The notes under the pieces are model-generated. The model saw only the letters and a list, made by a program, of their open reading frames with translations, did not search any database and had not been told where the DNA came from. Both the position numbers and the translations under genes were made by a program. From the NCBI GenBank assembly GCA_019056595.1, contig CP036162.1, forward strand, positions 48,253 to 112,252: a DNA stretch of 64,000 bases. Reading direction: 5' to 3'. Position 1 is the first letter of the stretch; every line of letters starts with the position of its first letter. Origin of the DNA: Pectobacterium atrosepticum (GTDB lineage Bacteria > Pseudomonadota > Gammaproteobacteria > Enterobacterales > Enterobacteriaceae). This document shows, piece after piece, positions 35,092 to 43,438 of this stretch.

Positions 35092-35742
35092 CACCGCGTT
35101 TTGTGTCCCGAAGTTCTCAGCCAGGATCAGAAAATGCTCCATTTCCTCTGGCGTGGCGCCACGGCGCAGCACGTCCAGCACAGAGGTCTTCTCTCCGGTT
35201 CCTGGTAATTCGATGGGGCGTGTGAAGAAATTGCACTTTCTCACCGCGCTGAGCGGCTGACGGAATGCCGCGAGCAGTGCTGGCACGCCTTTGAGCATCC
35301 CTTTTTCACTGAGCTTTTCATCGGTCGAGAACTGGAATACCGGATACAGATTTTCGGTCCCTGATGTCAGGGCAATTAATTCCCCCTTTTCCCCCTTTTT
35401 GTTAACAGTGGGAATGGAAATTTGCAGGATGTCTTTCACCGCAGTGGACTTGTGAATGCCCCCGTAGTCTTTCCTCAGAACGTCGAGAAAGGCCAACCTG
35501 TTTTCTGCATACTCTTCCTGCTCAATCTGCTCGCGAGATTTGGAGTTGAGTATGGCTTGCATGTTAATTTCACGCAGGAGTTCTGCCAAAAACTCCCGAT
35601 CGGGCAGCGTAACCAGCTTCTGCTTTTTTTCCGCAGTAATGTGTGGAGTACCTGAATAAATCGTATGGAGTAAATTCTCTAACCGAGCTTTGAGCAGTTG
35701 GTCTTCAGTTCGGGAGGCTTTTTCCTGTGTCTTAGCGATCAT
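35089..35742 (-). CDS. antitoxin-like DNA-binding protein convergent to the RES gene
   Basis: 217 aa. A helical N-terminus leads to a region around YGGIHKSTAVKDILQISIPTVNKKG that resembles a helix-turn-helix. The C-terminus (NLYPVFQFS, MLKGVPALLAAFR, FFTRPIELPG, SVLDVLRRG) matches the order of the toxin-binding half of RES antitoxins. I infer a pair despite the tail-to-tail layout. GAGGT lies before ATG 35742. Confidence 0.65.
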   Translation of the reverse strand: MIAKTQEKASRTEDQLLKARLENLLHTIYSGTPHITAEKKQKLVTLPDREFLAELLREINMQAILNSKSREQIEQEEYAENRLAFLDVLRKDYGGIHKSTAVKDILQISIPTVNKKGEKGELIALTSGTENLYPVFQFSTDEKLSEKGMLKGVPALLAAFRQPLSAVRKCNFFTRPIELPGTGEKTSVLDVLRRGATPEEMEHFLILAENFGTQNAV

Positions 35743-35905
35743 AGTTACCTCGTCTTTTAAGATTTAATGATTACAGGATAGTTTAAATCTTAAAGTGGTG
35801 CAACTTTTAACCGCGCTCTGGTGTGGTTTATTTCTGGTTACGTACACCGACTGACTGAATCAAATCGGGACAGTATCTGCCCCGTAGGGAAAAGGAGAGC
35901 ACGGA

Positions 35906-36592
35906 ATGGATTGGTTGAATACCATCAATTGGACCTCGATACTGACGGTAATGGTCAGTTCGATCATCACCGCAGGCGTCGCGTTTTTCACCATGCTGCT
36001 GGGGCACAAACTGACACTAGCGCGGGAAGAACGAGCACACCAACGGCAGCTTGAGCGGGAACGGATCGCCGCAGAAGAGCAGCGTAGCCGGGAGCACCAC
36101 TTTATCGGTACTGAGTTGATTTTTATCCTTGAAGCCTTCGCGGTCAATTGCGTGAACGTTGCCACTGATCCGGGAATGCCGGAAGAGAACGCGGATCCGC
36201 GACGGCAGGAAGTTATCGTTCATCGATATAAGATACCGGAAATCAGCTTTTCAAAGGTGACCGGAAACTGGAAGGTTTTGGAGCCAAGAGATATGTTCAG
36301 AGTGATGGAGATCCCAGTGATGCTGCTTGATGCGCGCACATCGATTCTTAATAAATGTGAACAGCTTTCATACGGGGCTGATAGTACGGCGATCCTCCGG
36401 ATTCGCAGCGAGAATATAACCGCAGTAGGCCTACGGGCGGCGTCGGTGGCCAGACGATTGAGACGACTCTGCGGCTTTCCTGACTCTCCGCTTTCTGACG
36501 GGAAGTATTCAACAACACAGGTACTACTGAATGTAAGAAAGCGGCAGGTAAAGTGTGCGATAGCGTCAGAGAGCGCTGAAGACAGTCTTTAA
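35906..36592 (+). CDS. membrane-anchored hypothetical protein
   Basis: 228 aa with one N-terminal membrane segment (ILTVMVSSIITAGVAFFTMLL), then a highly charged coiled coil (REERAHQRQLERERIAAEEQRSREH) and a soluble helical domain. AAAGGAG lies before the ATG. No family recognised. The layout resembles small membrane sensors or effectors of defence loci, but nothing more specific can be claimed. Confidence 0.7.
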   Translation: MDWLNTINWTSILTVMVSSIITAGVAFFTMLLGHKLTLAREERAHQRQLERERIAAEEQRSREHHFIGTELIFILEAFAVNCVNVATDPGMPEENADPRRQEVIVHRYKIPEISFSKVTGNWKVLEPRDMFRVMEIPVMLLDARTSILNKCEQLSYGADSTAILRIRSENITAVGLRAASVARRLRRLCGFPDSPLSDGKYSTTQVLLNVRKRQVKCAIASESAEDSL

Positions 36593-36632
36593 ACCTACAG
36601 TGATGCTTCTGCTAGCTTCATGCTTAAGTATC

Positions 36633-36842
36633 TTAGTTCGCTACTGCGGCGGTTTGCTCCCAGTCTTCCCGGAGCGTTTTTGCAACAGATTTACACGTCT
36701 TTGCCCATTGCTCATCACTTAACCCTTCCGCTACGATTTTCAGGGCCGCAGGGCGTCTGGTTAACGCCCCGTATTTTTGCACCTTCTCGTCGCCACGCTC
36801 GGGGGCGTGCCTACGCAGGCTGACGCAATCTATGGAAGGCAT
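36633..36842 (-). CDS. small hypothetical protein
   Basis: 69 aa from ATG 36842; the ATG lies inside the end of the upstream membrane-protein gene in another frame. The part QKYGALTRRPAALKIVAEG, then DEQWAKTCKSVAKTL, reads as a normal soluble helical protein. A longer frame to 36950 exists but its start overlaps the neighbour deeply. Unknown function. Confidence 0.5.
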   Translation of the reverse strand: MPSIDCVSLRRHAPERGDEKVQKYGALTRRPAALKIVAEGLSDEQWAKTCKSVAKTLREDWEQTAAVAN

Positions 36843-37071
36843 AATGCAGGTTTGTGTAACACCAGTACCCAATCCCGCCATACACCAGACCGGCAATGAG
36901 CAGGGTGCCCCATTCATACCCGCCCGCGCCGTCATACAACAGGAAGACACACATCGCCAGGCTGACCAGTGAAAACGCCGCTGAAAACCATCCTGCTGCG
37001 GTAAATAGCGGTAAACTCACGATGGTAAGTATGACCATAAAATCAGAATCAGATTTCAACTCCAGCCGCAT
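36811..37071 (-). CDS. small membrane protein
   Basis: 86 aa with two or three hydrophobic segments (FMVILTIVSLPLFTAAGWF, AAFSLVSLAMCVFLLY, GTLLIAGLVYGGIGYW). It is first of an overlapping pair with the 69-aa gene. Unknown function. Confidence 0.55.
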   Translation of the reverse strand: MRLELKSDSDFMVILTIVSLPLFTAAGWFSAAFSLVSLAMCVFLLYDGAGGYEWGTLLIAGLVYGGIGYWCYTNLHYAFHRLRQPA

Positions 37072-37189
37072 GAGCGACCTCCTTCTTTATTGTTTTCCGT
37101 CAACCTGAATCTCAGTAAACGGTGCTGTTGCGTTAGGATACCAGGATCCGTTAATCACGGATCGGGCCTGCCTCCTGCGAAGCTGGCTC

Positions 37190-38161
37190 TTAAGGAAGCA
37201 CCTGCAGTGGCGAATAATCGCCGCGCAGCAGGGCCTGAACGGTTTCCGTGGTATTCCCCTGCTGGTCAAACGCTACGCTGTCCCCTTTCTTCTCAAGATC
37301 AGTGAGAAATGCTTCGATCCGCTCGGCACGGTAGAGTATGTCTCGCAGGGTGTAGATCATCTGCCAGTGGTGCTCCTCATAGTTCAGGGTATGAAGTTCG
37401 CGCACCGTCGCTGTCGCAGTGGTTTCGAGTTTATTCGGAAAGTCGTCGTGATACAGCCAAAGCTCAAGAGGCACTTTCTCCCGCGCTCTGACATGCGCCG
37501 CCAGAAAGGTGTCCGGTGAAGCAGGGATGGCGTCAGGACAGAGCGCCCGAACGGCAGGATAGCTTTCCGGCTGGCGCAGCGACGCGTCGAGCAACAGACG
37601 GGTACGGTCCCTCTCATTCAGGTACGCCTTTACCCAGTCCCGCAGCCACTGGCAGTAACCGCGCAGGGTGATGTCCCGAGAGAGCGTGTGCGGCTCCCGA
37701 GCGGCACGGGCGGTGATGATGAACAACAGGGCTTCGGTATACAGGCGTCCGGCGCCGGCAATCCGCTCGACCAAAGGAAAGTCCCAGTCCTTTTCTGGTT
37801 TTGGATACGGAAACACCTGCTCCAGTTGCAGTGCCACCAGGAAGTCTTCCGCCTTGTCGATAACCATGTGCCAGTCGTTGCTGCGCAGATCTTTGTCCTC
37901 GTAAGAAGCGGCGCGGGCCCAGGCGTTGAACAGGGTGTTGTAATTCTGCATCCGCTGCTGCTCATGATGGGCAGCAAACGCGTCCATGATTTGCTCATGA
38001 ATGCACCGGACGAGCGGCGTCAGATCGGGGAAAACGTACTGGGTCGTGTCCGTGGGCGATCTGAACAATCCCAACAGGTCGCTCAGGGACATGTCCGGAC
38101 TTTGCGGACCATAGCGTCCTTCTTCGACGCGTGTACCGATAAAATAACGATGATAATCCAT
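37190..38161 (-). CDS. hypothetical protein, 323 aa
   Basis: The start MDYHRYF at 38161 has AGGGAG upstream; the frame is open to 38227 but that part has no site. The protein is soluble and helical, with DLTPLVRCIHEQIMDAFAAH and RDITLRGYCQWLRDWVKAY. No known family. It belongs to a minus-strand run of seven genes (37.2-41.8 kb) that share a high-GC codon style. Confidence 0.7.
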   Translation of the reverse strand: MDYHRYFIGTRVEEGRYGPQSPDMSLSDLLGLFRSPTDTTQYVFPDLTPLVRCIHEQIMDAFAAHHEQQRMQNYNTLFNAWARAASYEDKDLRSNDWHMVIDKAEDFLVALQLEQVFPYPKPEKDWDFPLVERIAGAGRLYTEALLFIITARAAREPHTLSRDITLRGYCQWLRDWVKAYLNERDRTRLLLDASLRQPESYPAVRALCPDAIPASPDTFLAAHVRAREKVPLELWLYHDDFPNKLETTATATVRELHTLNYEEHHWQMIYTLRDILYRAERIEAFLTDLEKKGDSVAFDQQGNTTETVQALLRGDYSPLQVLP

Positions 38162-38294
38162 CTCTTGCTCCCTACGGTTGTCGTTTCGCCCCGAGCCAGC
38201 TGCGCTGCAGATTTTTCTCACTGGCACGTCGGCTTGTCATTTCCTCGCGGCTTTCCGGCCGCGGCGGAGGGCACACCCACTCCGTTCCGTCTGC

Positions 38295-38552
38295 TTAACC
38301 CCTCTCCACGCTGACCAGCCGGTGATAGGTGCGGCTGACCTGGACGATAGTCCCCTTTACACCGAGCTGCACACGATCTCCGGGCTGTAGGAAGGCGAGG
38401 CTTTCAGCCAGTCTGATGTCGTCTGTTGCCACTCGGAACCACTCATCCTGTTCGCTAAAGAGCACCCCGAAAAATACGACCTCGGAGATACTGGTCATCA
38501 CATGGGCGGTGTGGAGTACTGTGCCCTTAAAGGTGTTGGTCACGTCTGTCAT
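38295..38552 (-). CDS. small hypothetical protein, beta-rich
   Basis: 85 aa. It reads as a small beta-barrel (EVVFFGVLFSEQDEWFRVAT, LQPGDRVQLGVKGTIVQVSR), the last part like an OB or SH3-type strand pair. The G-D-R-V-x-L and G-x-I-V pattern could mean nucleic-acid binding; this is a weak inference. Same strand as its neighbours. Confidence 0.6.
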   Translation of the reverse strand: MTDVTNTFKGTVLHTAHVMTSISEVVFFGVLFSEQDEWFRVATDDIRLAESLAFLQPGDRVQLGVKGTIVQVSRTYHRLVSVERG

Positions 38553-38591
38553 CCTGCGTTTGATTACTCACCATGTGCCAGTGGCCGATCA

Positions 38592-38942
38592 TCACGCCTT
38601 TCCCGTTTTTCGGAATTCCCATTGCTCGATAAGGCTCTCCACAAACGCACTCCCATAGATTTCATGTGATTCAATATGGCCACAGAGTTGGATCAAGAAC
38701 ATCATGCCGTTTTTCAGGGTATCGCTGGATTCGCCTCGGCAGTAAGCCGATAAGTGATACATATCCGCGCCACAGATATCAGAGTTATAGAGGTTAACAA
38801 TTAAACTCGCGGCGAATTTCTTTTCTTGCGCGATGCGACCTAAATAAGCCAATTCCTTTTGATGTTTTTCGGAAAGAGGGGCTATTTCATTCGGCCTTGG
38901 ATTGGGGTCAATTGGAATAGCGTCTAAGTTAAAATGTTGCAT
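38592..38942 (-). CDS. hypothetical protein, 116 aa
   Basis: Helical, soluble, with HQKELAYLGRIAQEKKFAAS and FVESLIEQWEFRK. No family recognised. It starts just after an AT-rich spacer and heads towards the 38.3-kb genes. Confidence 0.6.
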   Translation of the reverse strand: MQHFNLDAIPIDPNPRPNEIAPLSEKHQKELAYLGRIAQEKKFAASLIVNLYNSDICGADMYHLSAYCRGESSDTLKNGMMFLIQLCGHIESHEIYGSAFVESLIEQWEFRKTGKA

Positions 38943-39025
38943 TGCTCAGCTCCTGAATAACTTTATTTGTGTTTGCTTGGTTATCTTCTGATTTCAGAAA
39001 AAACAGTCATAATAAAGAATAAGCG

Positions 39026-39427
39026 TTATCTTTTAGATAACATAACGCCATAATACCGTGAAATAACGCGGTCATCCGTTATCCAGAATACGACTTTCTT
39101 CAGCCACCGATCCTGTACTGCGATCATCGCTTTGGTAAAAACAGCAATTTGAAAATACGCCAGAATAAAAATAACAATCAGTGATAGTAGCGGATTATAT
39201 TTCACCTTGGCATTGTCTAAAAATGAAAAGCTTTCCCAGGCGCCTTGCACCGTTCCGTGTAATCCGGCAGCCTGCAGCGACAGGATATTAATGGGATTCC
39301 ACACCCAGCCTACCGCCCCGCCCAATACAAAATAGAAGATCCATAACGTGTAGATCGCTGCCAGAACGAAGAACCCCCGATTCAGATGACCACATTTCGC
39401 TTTCCTGTCTTTTTTAACACTGCCCAT
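39026..39427 (-). CDS. membrane protein, 133 aa
   Basis: Two clear membrane segments (FFVLAAIYTLWIFYFVLGGA and PLLSLIVIFILAYFQIAVF) with a positively charged N-terminus. Lower GC than the genes around it. Unknown function. Confidence 0.65.
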   Translation of the reverse strand: MGSVKKDRKAKCGHLNRGFFVLAAIYTLWIFYFVLGGAVGWVWNPINILSLQAAGLHGTVQGAWESFSFLDNAKVKYNPLLSLIVIFILAYFQIAVFTKAMIAVQDRWLKKVVFWITDDRVISRYYGVMLSKR

Positions 39428-39479
39428 TAGCTTTCCTTTATCAACACGAATGATCCTATCGTCTGGTCTGTTGCGGACA

Positions 39480-40055
39480 TCAGCAGGGTGCCGTGTCCTG
39501 ATTCACCTGACACTGCACGGGCAAGCCCGCGGCAAAACAGGCCTGATACCAGCTGGCGACCTGCAGGGCATCCCCCTCCAGCACCGTGCGCGGGCCGTTC
39601 GCGTGCCACAGCTGCAGGCAGGTGCTGCCGTCGAGCCGCACCACAAAATCCCCCCTATATGCCTGGTACACCCTGCCGTCCAGCGTGACGTCGTGCTCGA
39701 TGTGCGACCCGTTCGTCTGGCGTACTGGCAGTACCCGCACCTCGGCGGCTCGCTGGCGTGCGCGTTCCGCTTCCCGCTCAGCGGCCAATAACGGCGCGGC
39801 GACTTGCCGCCCGGCGTCGGTCAGCTCGACGGCCAGCTGCAGGTTTCGCGCGCGCAGGGTGCGCAGCCAGCCGGTCACTTCCATGCGTTTGCAGGACTCG
39901 CGCAGGTTATTGGCATACACCGGCTGGTCGTCAGCCTGCTCCAGCAGGTCTGCGATATCGAGGGTGCGTACCGGTCCTGAGTGGCGTTCTTCGAGTGCAG
40001 CCAGCACAATGAGAATACGCTGTTGCAACAGCGACGGACGGCGGGGCTGCGTCAT
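39480..40055 (-). CDS. putative winged-helix protein, 191 aa
   Basis: The N-terminal ~75 residues (LLQQRILIVLAALEERHSG, LDIADLLEQ, LRESCKRMEVTGWLRTL) resemble a winged helix, followed by an Arg/Ala-rich linker and a beta domain with DVTLDGRVYQAYRGDFVVRL. It overlaps the next gene by 4 bases and is a candidate regulator of this block. Confidence 0.65.
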   Translation of the reverse strand: MTQPRRPSLLQQRILIVLAALEERHSGPVRTLDIADLLEQADDQPVYANNLRESCKRMEVTGWLRTLRARNLQLAVELTDAGRQVAAPLLAAEREAERARQRAAEVRVLPVRQTNGSHIEHDVTLDGRVYQAYRGDFVVRLDGSTCLQLWHANGPRTVLEGDALQVASWYQACFAAGLPVQCQVNQDTAPC

Positions 40056-40312
40056 GGCTTATCCGCCTCCGGCCAGATAAGTTTTTTGAGGCGCTCGTGA
40101 TCGGCTTCAATGCACTTTTTTCTCTGTCTGTCATTCAGTGGGTCGTAGCCATTAAGGGCCAGTTGATACCAGAAACTCAGAATGGCGGCGGCCTGGGCCG
40201 ACTCGCGGACGTAAATAATGCCTCCGATGTCCAGATCGAATTCACGGATACGTGTTTCCGCCAACTGGGTCAGTTGTTCATAGCTGAGTGAAAATGTCTG
40301 TTGTTCGTCCAT
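40052..40312 (-). CDS. hypothetical protein, 86 aa
   Basis: Helical: SLSYEQLTQLAETRIREFDL and QAAAILSFWYQLALNGYDP. Its stop overlaps the winged-helix gene, and it is first of that pair. Upstream is an AT-rich spacer with a perfect 14-bp inverted repeat. Confidence 0.6.
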   Translation of the reverse strand: MDEQQTFSLSYEQLTQLAETRIREFDLDIGGIIYVRESAQAAAILSFWYQLALNGYDPLNDRQRKKCIEADHERLKKLIWPEADKP

Positions 40313-40592
40313 CCTGTCCGCTCCGTCTGGTTATGCGTCATGATGAGAAAATCATACGATAAATGATTACTCTCTATTCTATTTATTATCATATTAGATA
40401 TGATTTAATGTCAATATGATAATCATCATATCACGGATGATTTTATTCAAGATGTCATTAAATCATATCATCGGTAGCGTTCCCGCCGCGCCGATCCGGT
40501 TTGGCAGACGCGGATATCCGCAGGATTGAGGGTGTAGCGCGGGCGTCGTGACGGCATGGTAGAGGCTCTTATCACCACACAAGGCCGTACAC
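40313..40592. promoter_or_regulatory. AT-rich divergent spacer with inverted repeats
   Basis: GATATGATTTAATG (40397-40410) and its exact inverse CATTAAATCATATC (40456-40469) flank 45 bp with further ATATGATAATCATCATAT dyads. It lies between divergent genes and has the look of an operator or a multi-site binding region. Confidence 0.5.
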
Positions 40593-40772
40593 ATGAACAC
40601 ACGGCATGAAATCCGCAAACTCTGGCATACCAGAGAAGCGCAGCAGCGAACCGGCGAGGAGGCCATTCGTCTGGCTGACGACGCCTGGGCACAGGGACTG
40701 CGTTTGTCCCGCCATCAGCACACGTATTACCAGTTGGTGATGGATCTGGTGCGCCGGGATATCCGGGCATAA
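40593..40772 (+). CDS. small hypothetical protein, 59 aa
   Basis: ATG 40593 to TAA 40772. It reads HEIRKLWHTREAQQRTGEEA, then RLADDAWAQGLRLSRHQHTY, with a normal protein composition. It is the only plus-strand gene of this block and is divergent from the 86-aa gene. The opposite-strand frame covering it is a shadow. Unknown function. Confidence 0.5.
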   Translation: MNTRHEIRKLWHTREAQQRTGEEAIRLADDAWAQGLRLSRHQHTYYQLVMDLVRRDIRA

Positions 40773-40787
40773 CCACGGGGAGCTGGG

Positions 40788-40815
40788 CGGCGGCCAAAAA
40801 AAAGGCCGCCGAAGC
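40788..40815. terminator. hairpin terminator after the 59-aa and 323-aa genes
   Basis: GGCGGCC, eight A, then GGCCGCC: a strong stem at the convergent end of the two genes. Confidence 0.55.
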
Positions 40816-40839
40816 GACCTGTAAGCCGTGTGGAAGGAG

Positions 40840-41811
40840 TTAGGCGAGGAACGGTTTCAGATGTCCATCCGTCACCGACGCAAGCACGTCCGCCACCTGT
40901 TGCAGCGGGGTTGGGTGGTAGAATTCGGAGCTTCCTGCGTAGCCCTTGGAGTAGACATTCAGCTCGCAGCGGTCGTCAATGAACGTAAAGCCCCGTTGCA
41001 TCTCCCCGCCGTCTTCAGGAAAGGCCATCGCGTGATACCCCGTGTCTTTTTTGGCCACAATTTGCCGTTTCTCCAGCGTGGGGTAACACAGGCCGCTCAG
41101 CGCCTCCTGGGCCGCATCTTTTGCAGCAATCTGTGCGCCAGCCGGCGTCAGCGTGATGACGGCAAGCCAGGCCCCGTACGCGTAATCAGCCGGTTTGGTG
41201 ATGGCGACGGTACAAAATCTCCCTTCATGCCGGACGTCGTGCAGATCCGCAGTAATCGCGTCTTTATTCATTAATACCCTGATTTCATTAATATATTTAT
41301 AATACCGGTAGTAGGACTCATCGTCGAAGGAGTAGAAGAGCGTCTCCCAGGCGGCCTTCACGACATCGGGGGAAGACGACGCCACTTCCGCAAACAGCGC
41401 AAACCACAGCGTCATGCCTTTTACCGTACGCGGCGTGCCTTTGATCACCTGATTGGCACGAACCATGATATAGGGCGTGTTGCGTACCAGAATATCTTCC
41501 AGTTGCTCGTCGGAGCTGATAGTAAGCAGCTTGGCCATCTCCAGGCTGTGACCGGTCGTGATGTGCGATTCGTACGGCCGTTCGATAAGTTCGGCGCCGA
41601 GGTTTCTGGCCATCATCTCATCGAGCGCGGCCACGTGCTTGCTCAGTATCCCGAACATCTTGATGCGATCGGTGAAGTGCTGTTCGATGAGTTCGCGCAG
41701 AAGAACCGACTTGGCTTTGTTCGACAGAATGGCTACATTGCTGATCGTGGTGTCAAGTTCTCTTTCAAAGCCACGCACGGTGTAATCGATAGTTTCTTTC
41801 TCGTGTACCAT
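40840..41811 (-). CDS. hypothetical protein, 323 aa
   Basis: Soluble, with a helical N-terminus (NKAKSVLLRELIEQHFTDRI) and a C-terminal part with GYHAMAFPEDGGEMQRGF. No known family. It has its own upstream spacer and a terminator-like hairpin downstream, so it is probably monocistronic. Confidence 0.7.
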   Translation of the reverse strand: MVHEKETIDYTVRGFERELDTTISNVAILSNKAKSVLLRELIEQHFTDRIKMFGILSKHVAALDEMMARNLGAELIERPYESHITTGHSLEMAKLLTISSDEQLEDILVRNTPYIMVRANQVIKGTPRTVKGMTLWFALFAEVASSSPDVVKAAWETLFYSFDDESYYRYYKYINEIRVLMNKDAITADLHDVRHEGRFCTVAITKPADYAYGAWLAVITLTPAGAQIAAKDAAQEALSGLCYPTLEKRQIVAKKDTGYHAMAFPEDGGEMQRGFTFIDDRCELNVYSKGYAGSSEFYHPTPLQQVADVLASVTDGHLKPFLA

Positions 41812-42482
41812 GTGGTACTCCTAATTTTGTCAGAATTGACGGGCGCTGGCTGGACCATCAACTTTCCAGGCTTATGGCCAGCCAGCAATTTCACCTTGGC
41901 GTCACAAGTATTAATGATTGATGACGCTATTGGCATATTGTCACATATGCAACCTATTACTGCCTTCCTCCCTGTTATTTTCCATTTCCGGTCAGACATC
42001 ACGTCATCGGCATAACGATGAGGCGTTCCCCTGCTTGGTGATGCTGTGGCGATTTTTTGTTCACGTTTCCGCTACGGATCCGGTTTCTGCTAGACCCGGA
42101 TCTGCGCCTTCCGGCCGCCGTCGGGGGCGTCCGCCTTGTGCCGTAAATCCGCCCAACTGATTGAAAAAACATAGGTATTTTTCGACATACTGGCACCCGC
42201 GCTACGCAGCGCGGCAGGGCGGACAGGCGTCCCCCGCCGCCGCCGCGGGCGTGTCCTTGTTCCGAAAACCGCGTATACTGGAAAAGTCGGATCACCGGAA
42301 ACCGGCAGTCCGGTAATTAAGCTGGGTGATTGCGCGTAAGGTTATTATCAGGTCAGTGATTATCGCTTGTGGCGATGTTTACGGAAGAAAATAATCCGAA
42401 GGTGATTATTTGTGGTGTTACGGATAATGATTACATCAGGTGATGATTTCAGGTGAGATTATTACTAACAAAAGGACAGGGT
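41812..42482. other. non-coding region with GC-rich hairpins and GGTGATTAT-like repeats
   Basis: 42060-42300 is GC-rich and includes the stem CCGCGCTACGCAGCGCGG. 42320-42475 carries about six imperfect copies of GGTGATTAT (for example near 42325, 42357, 42401, 42426, 42439 and 42452). I see no gene here. It could hold an operator, a resolvase target or replication-linked sites. Confidence 0.45.
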
Positions 42483-42813
42483 GTGGATATTGACAGAATT
42501 TTAACGGTGGGAATTATTGTGTCCCTTAGTGTCGCGGGAACAAATCTTTATCATTACCTGCAGGAACGCAATACTGATCAGGGGGATTGTTTCCTGTTCC
42601 CTGCCGACAGGTGACTTCACCATCATCCCCCGCGACGGTCGCCTGGATGCCGTGAACTTGGCAACCGGTATGACGCTGGGTGTTCCGGAACGCGTTCCTG
42701 ATGGCCGTGTTGTTCAGGTCACTCACGGTGGTAAGGTTCGGGACGTGACGGACTGTCTCGGTGAGAATAAAGGGTGGTTTGCGCCGCGCTGGCCGGAAGC
42801 CGCAGTAAAATAA
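42483..42813 (+). pseudogene. small membrane protein gene with a probable +1 frameshift
   Basis: GTG 42483 (AAGGACAGG upstream) encodes a membrane anchor, LTVGIIVSLSVAGTNLYHYL, and stops at 42614. The next frame, one base over, continues as LPTGDFTIIPRDGRLDAV and runs to 42813. Skipping one C in the CCC near 42599 joins them to a single bitopic protein of ~109 aa. The separate 98-codon frame from 42517 would waste its first ~30 codons, so a frameshift is the simpler reading. Confidence 0.6.
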
Positions 42814-42877
42814 TTGGGCGACAGCCTATTCTATGCAGTTTTATCTTTTTATATCCACACTGGAGTGAAAACGCGTC

Positions 42878-43093
42878 ATGAAGAAAATGAACACACTGGA
42901 GATTAATGGCCGGACGGCAGAAATCAGTTTTGATCCGGACACCGAGCTGTTGCGCGGCGACTTTATCGGGCTGAACGGCGGCGCCGACTTTTATGCCAGC
43001 AGCGTCGACGAACTCAAACGCGAGGGCGCCGCATCCCTGGCCATTTTTCTGGATGAGTGCGCGCGTGACGGGATCGCACCGTTTAAAGAGTAG
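42878..43093 (+). CDS. HicB-like protein without a HicA partner
   Basis: 71 aa. EISFDPDTELLRGDFIGLNG, then FYASSVDELKREGAASLAIF, is the HicB fold (partly degraded RNase H-like), usually the antitoxin of HicA. No HicA-like ORF lies beside it. AGTGAAAACGCGTC precedes the ATG. It may be a free regulator or an anti-toxin orphan. Confidence 0.72.
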   Translation: MKKMNTLEINGRTAEISFDPDTELLRGDFIGLNGGADFYASSVDELKREGAASLAIFLDECARDGIAPFKE

Positions 43094-43102
43094 AGGAACA
43101 GC

Positions 43103-43438
43103 ATGTCAGAAACCTCTTTATCGCAGCAGGGCATCAGCCTGCTGCTACGTTGCCAGCAACTGCAGTCTGAGAAAGACGGGATCAAACGGCCCTTGCCCTT
43201 TAAGGTTGGCGTTCAGGCCGATGAGGAGCTGGATGATTTTGCGCGCCAGATCCAAGATGTCTGCCTCTATGTAGTACAGCTCGATAATCTGCTGGCCATG
43301 CAGCGCCAGCTTGTCGAGCTTGGCCGCCAACTGGAGCAGACAGGGAAAATAGCGGTGCCGGCAGGGGATAGCTACGCCGATGCGGCCATGGCGTGGTTTG
43401 CGCAGCAGTGCGCTGCTGGCGCTGGGAAAACATCATGA
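43103..43438 (+). CDS. hypothetical protein upstream of resD-like gene
   Basis: 111 aa, helical, with SLSQQGISLLLRCQQLQSEK and LLAMQRQLVELGRQLEQTG, probably a coiled coil. Its stop overlaps the ATG of the recombinase gene (ATGA), so the two are translated together. A role in resolution or its regulation is inferred from that coupling. Confidence 0.7.
   Translation: MSETSLSQQGISLLLRCQQLQSEKDGIKRPLPFKVGVQADEELDDFARQIQDVCLYVVQLDNLLAMQRQLVELGRQLEQTGKIAVPAGDSYADAAMAWFAQQCAAGAGKTS

Noticed and set aside
40468..40797. 109-codon minus-strand frame
   Set aside because: Pro/Arg/Cys-rich shadow of the 59-aa plus-strand gene at 40593-40772.
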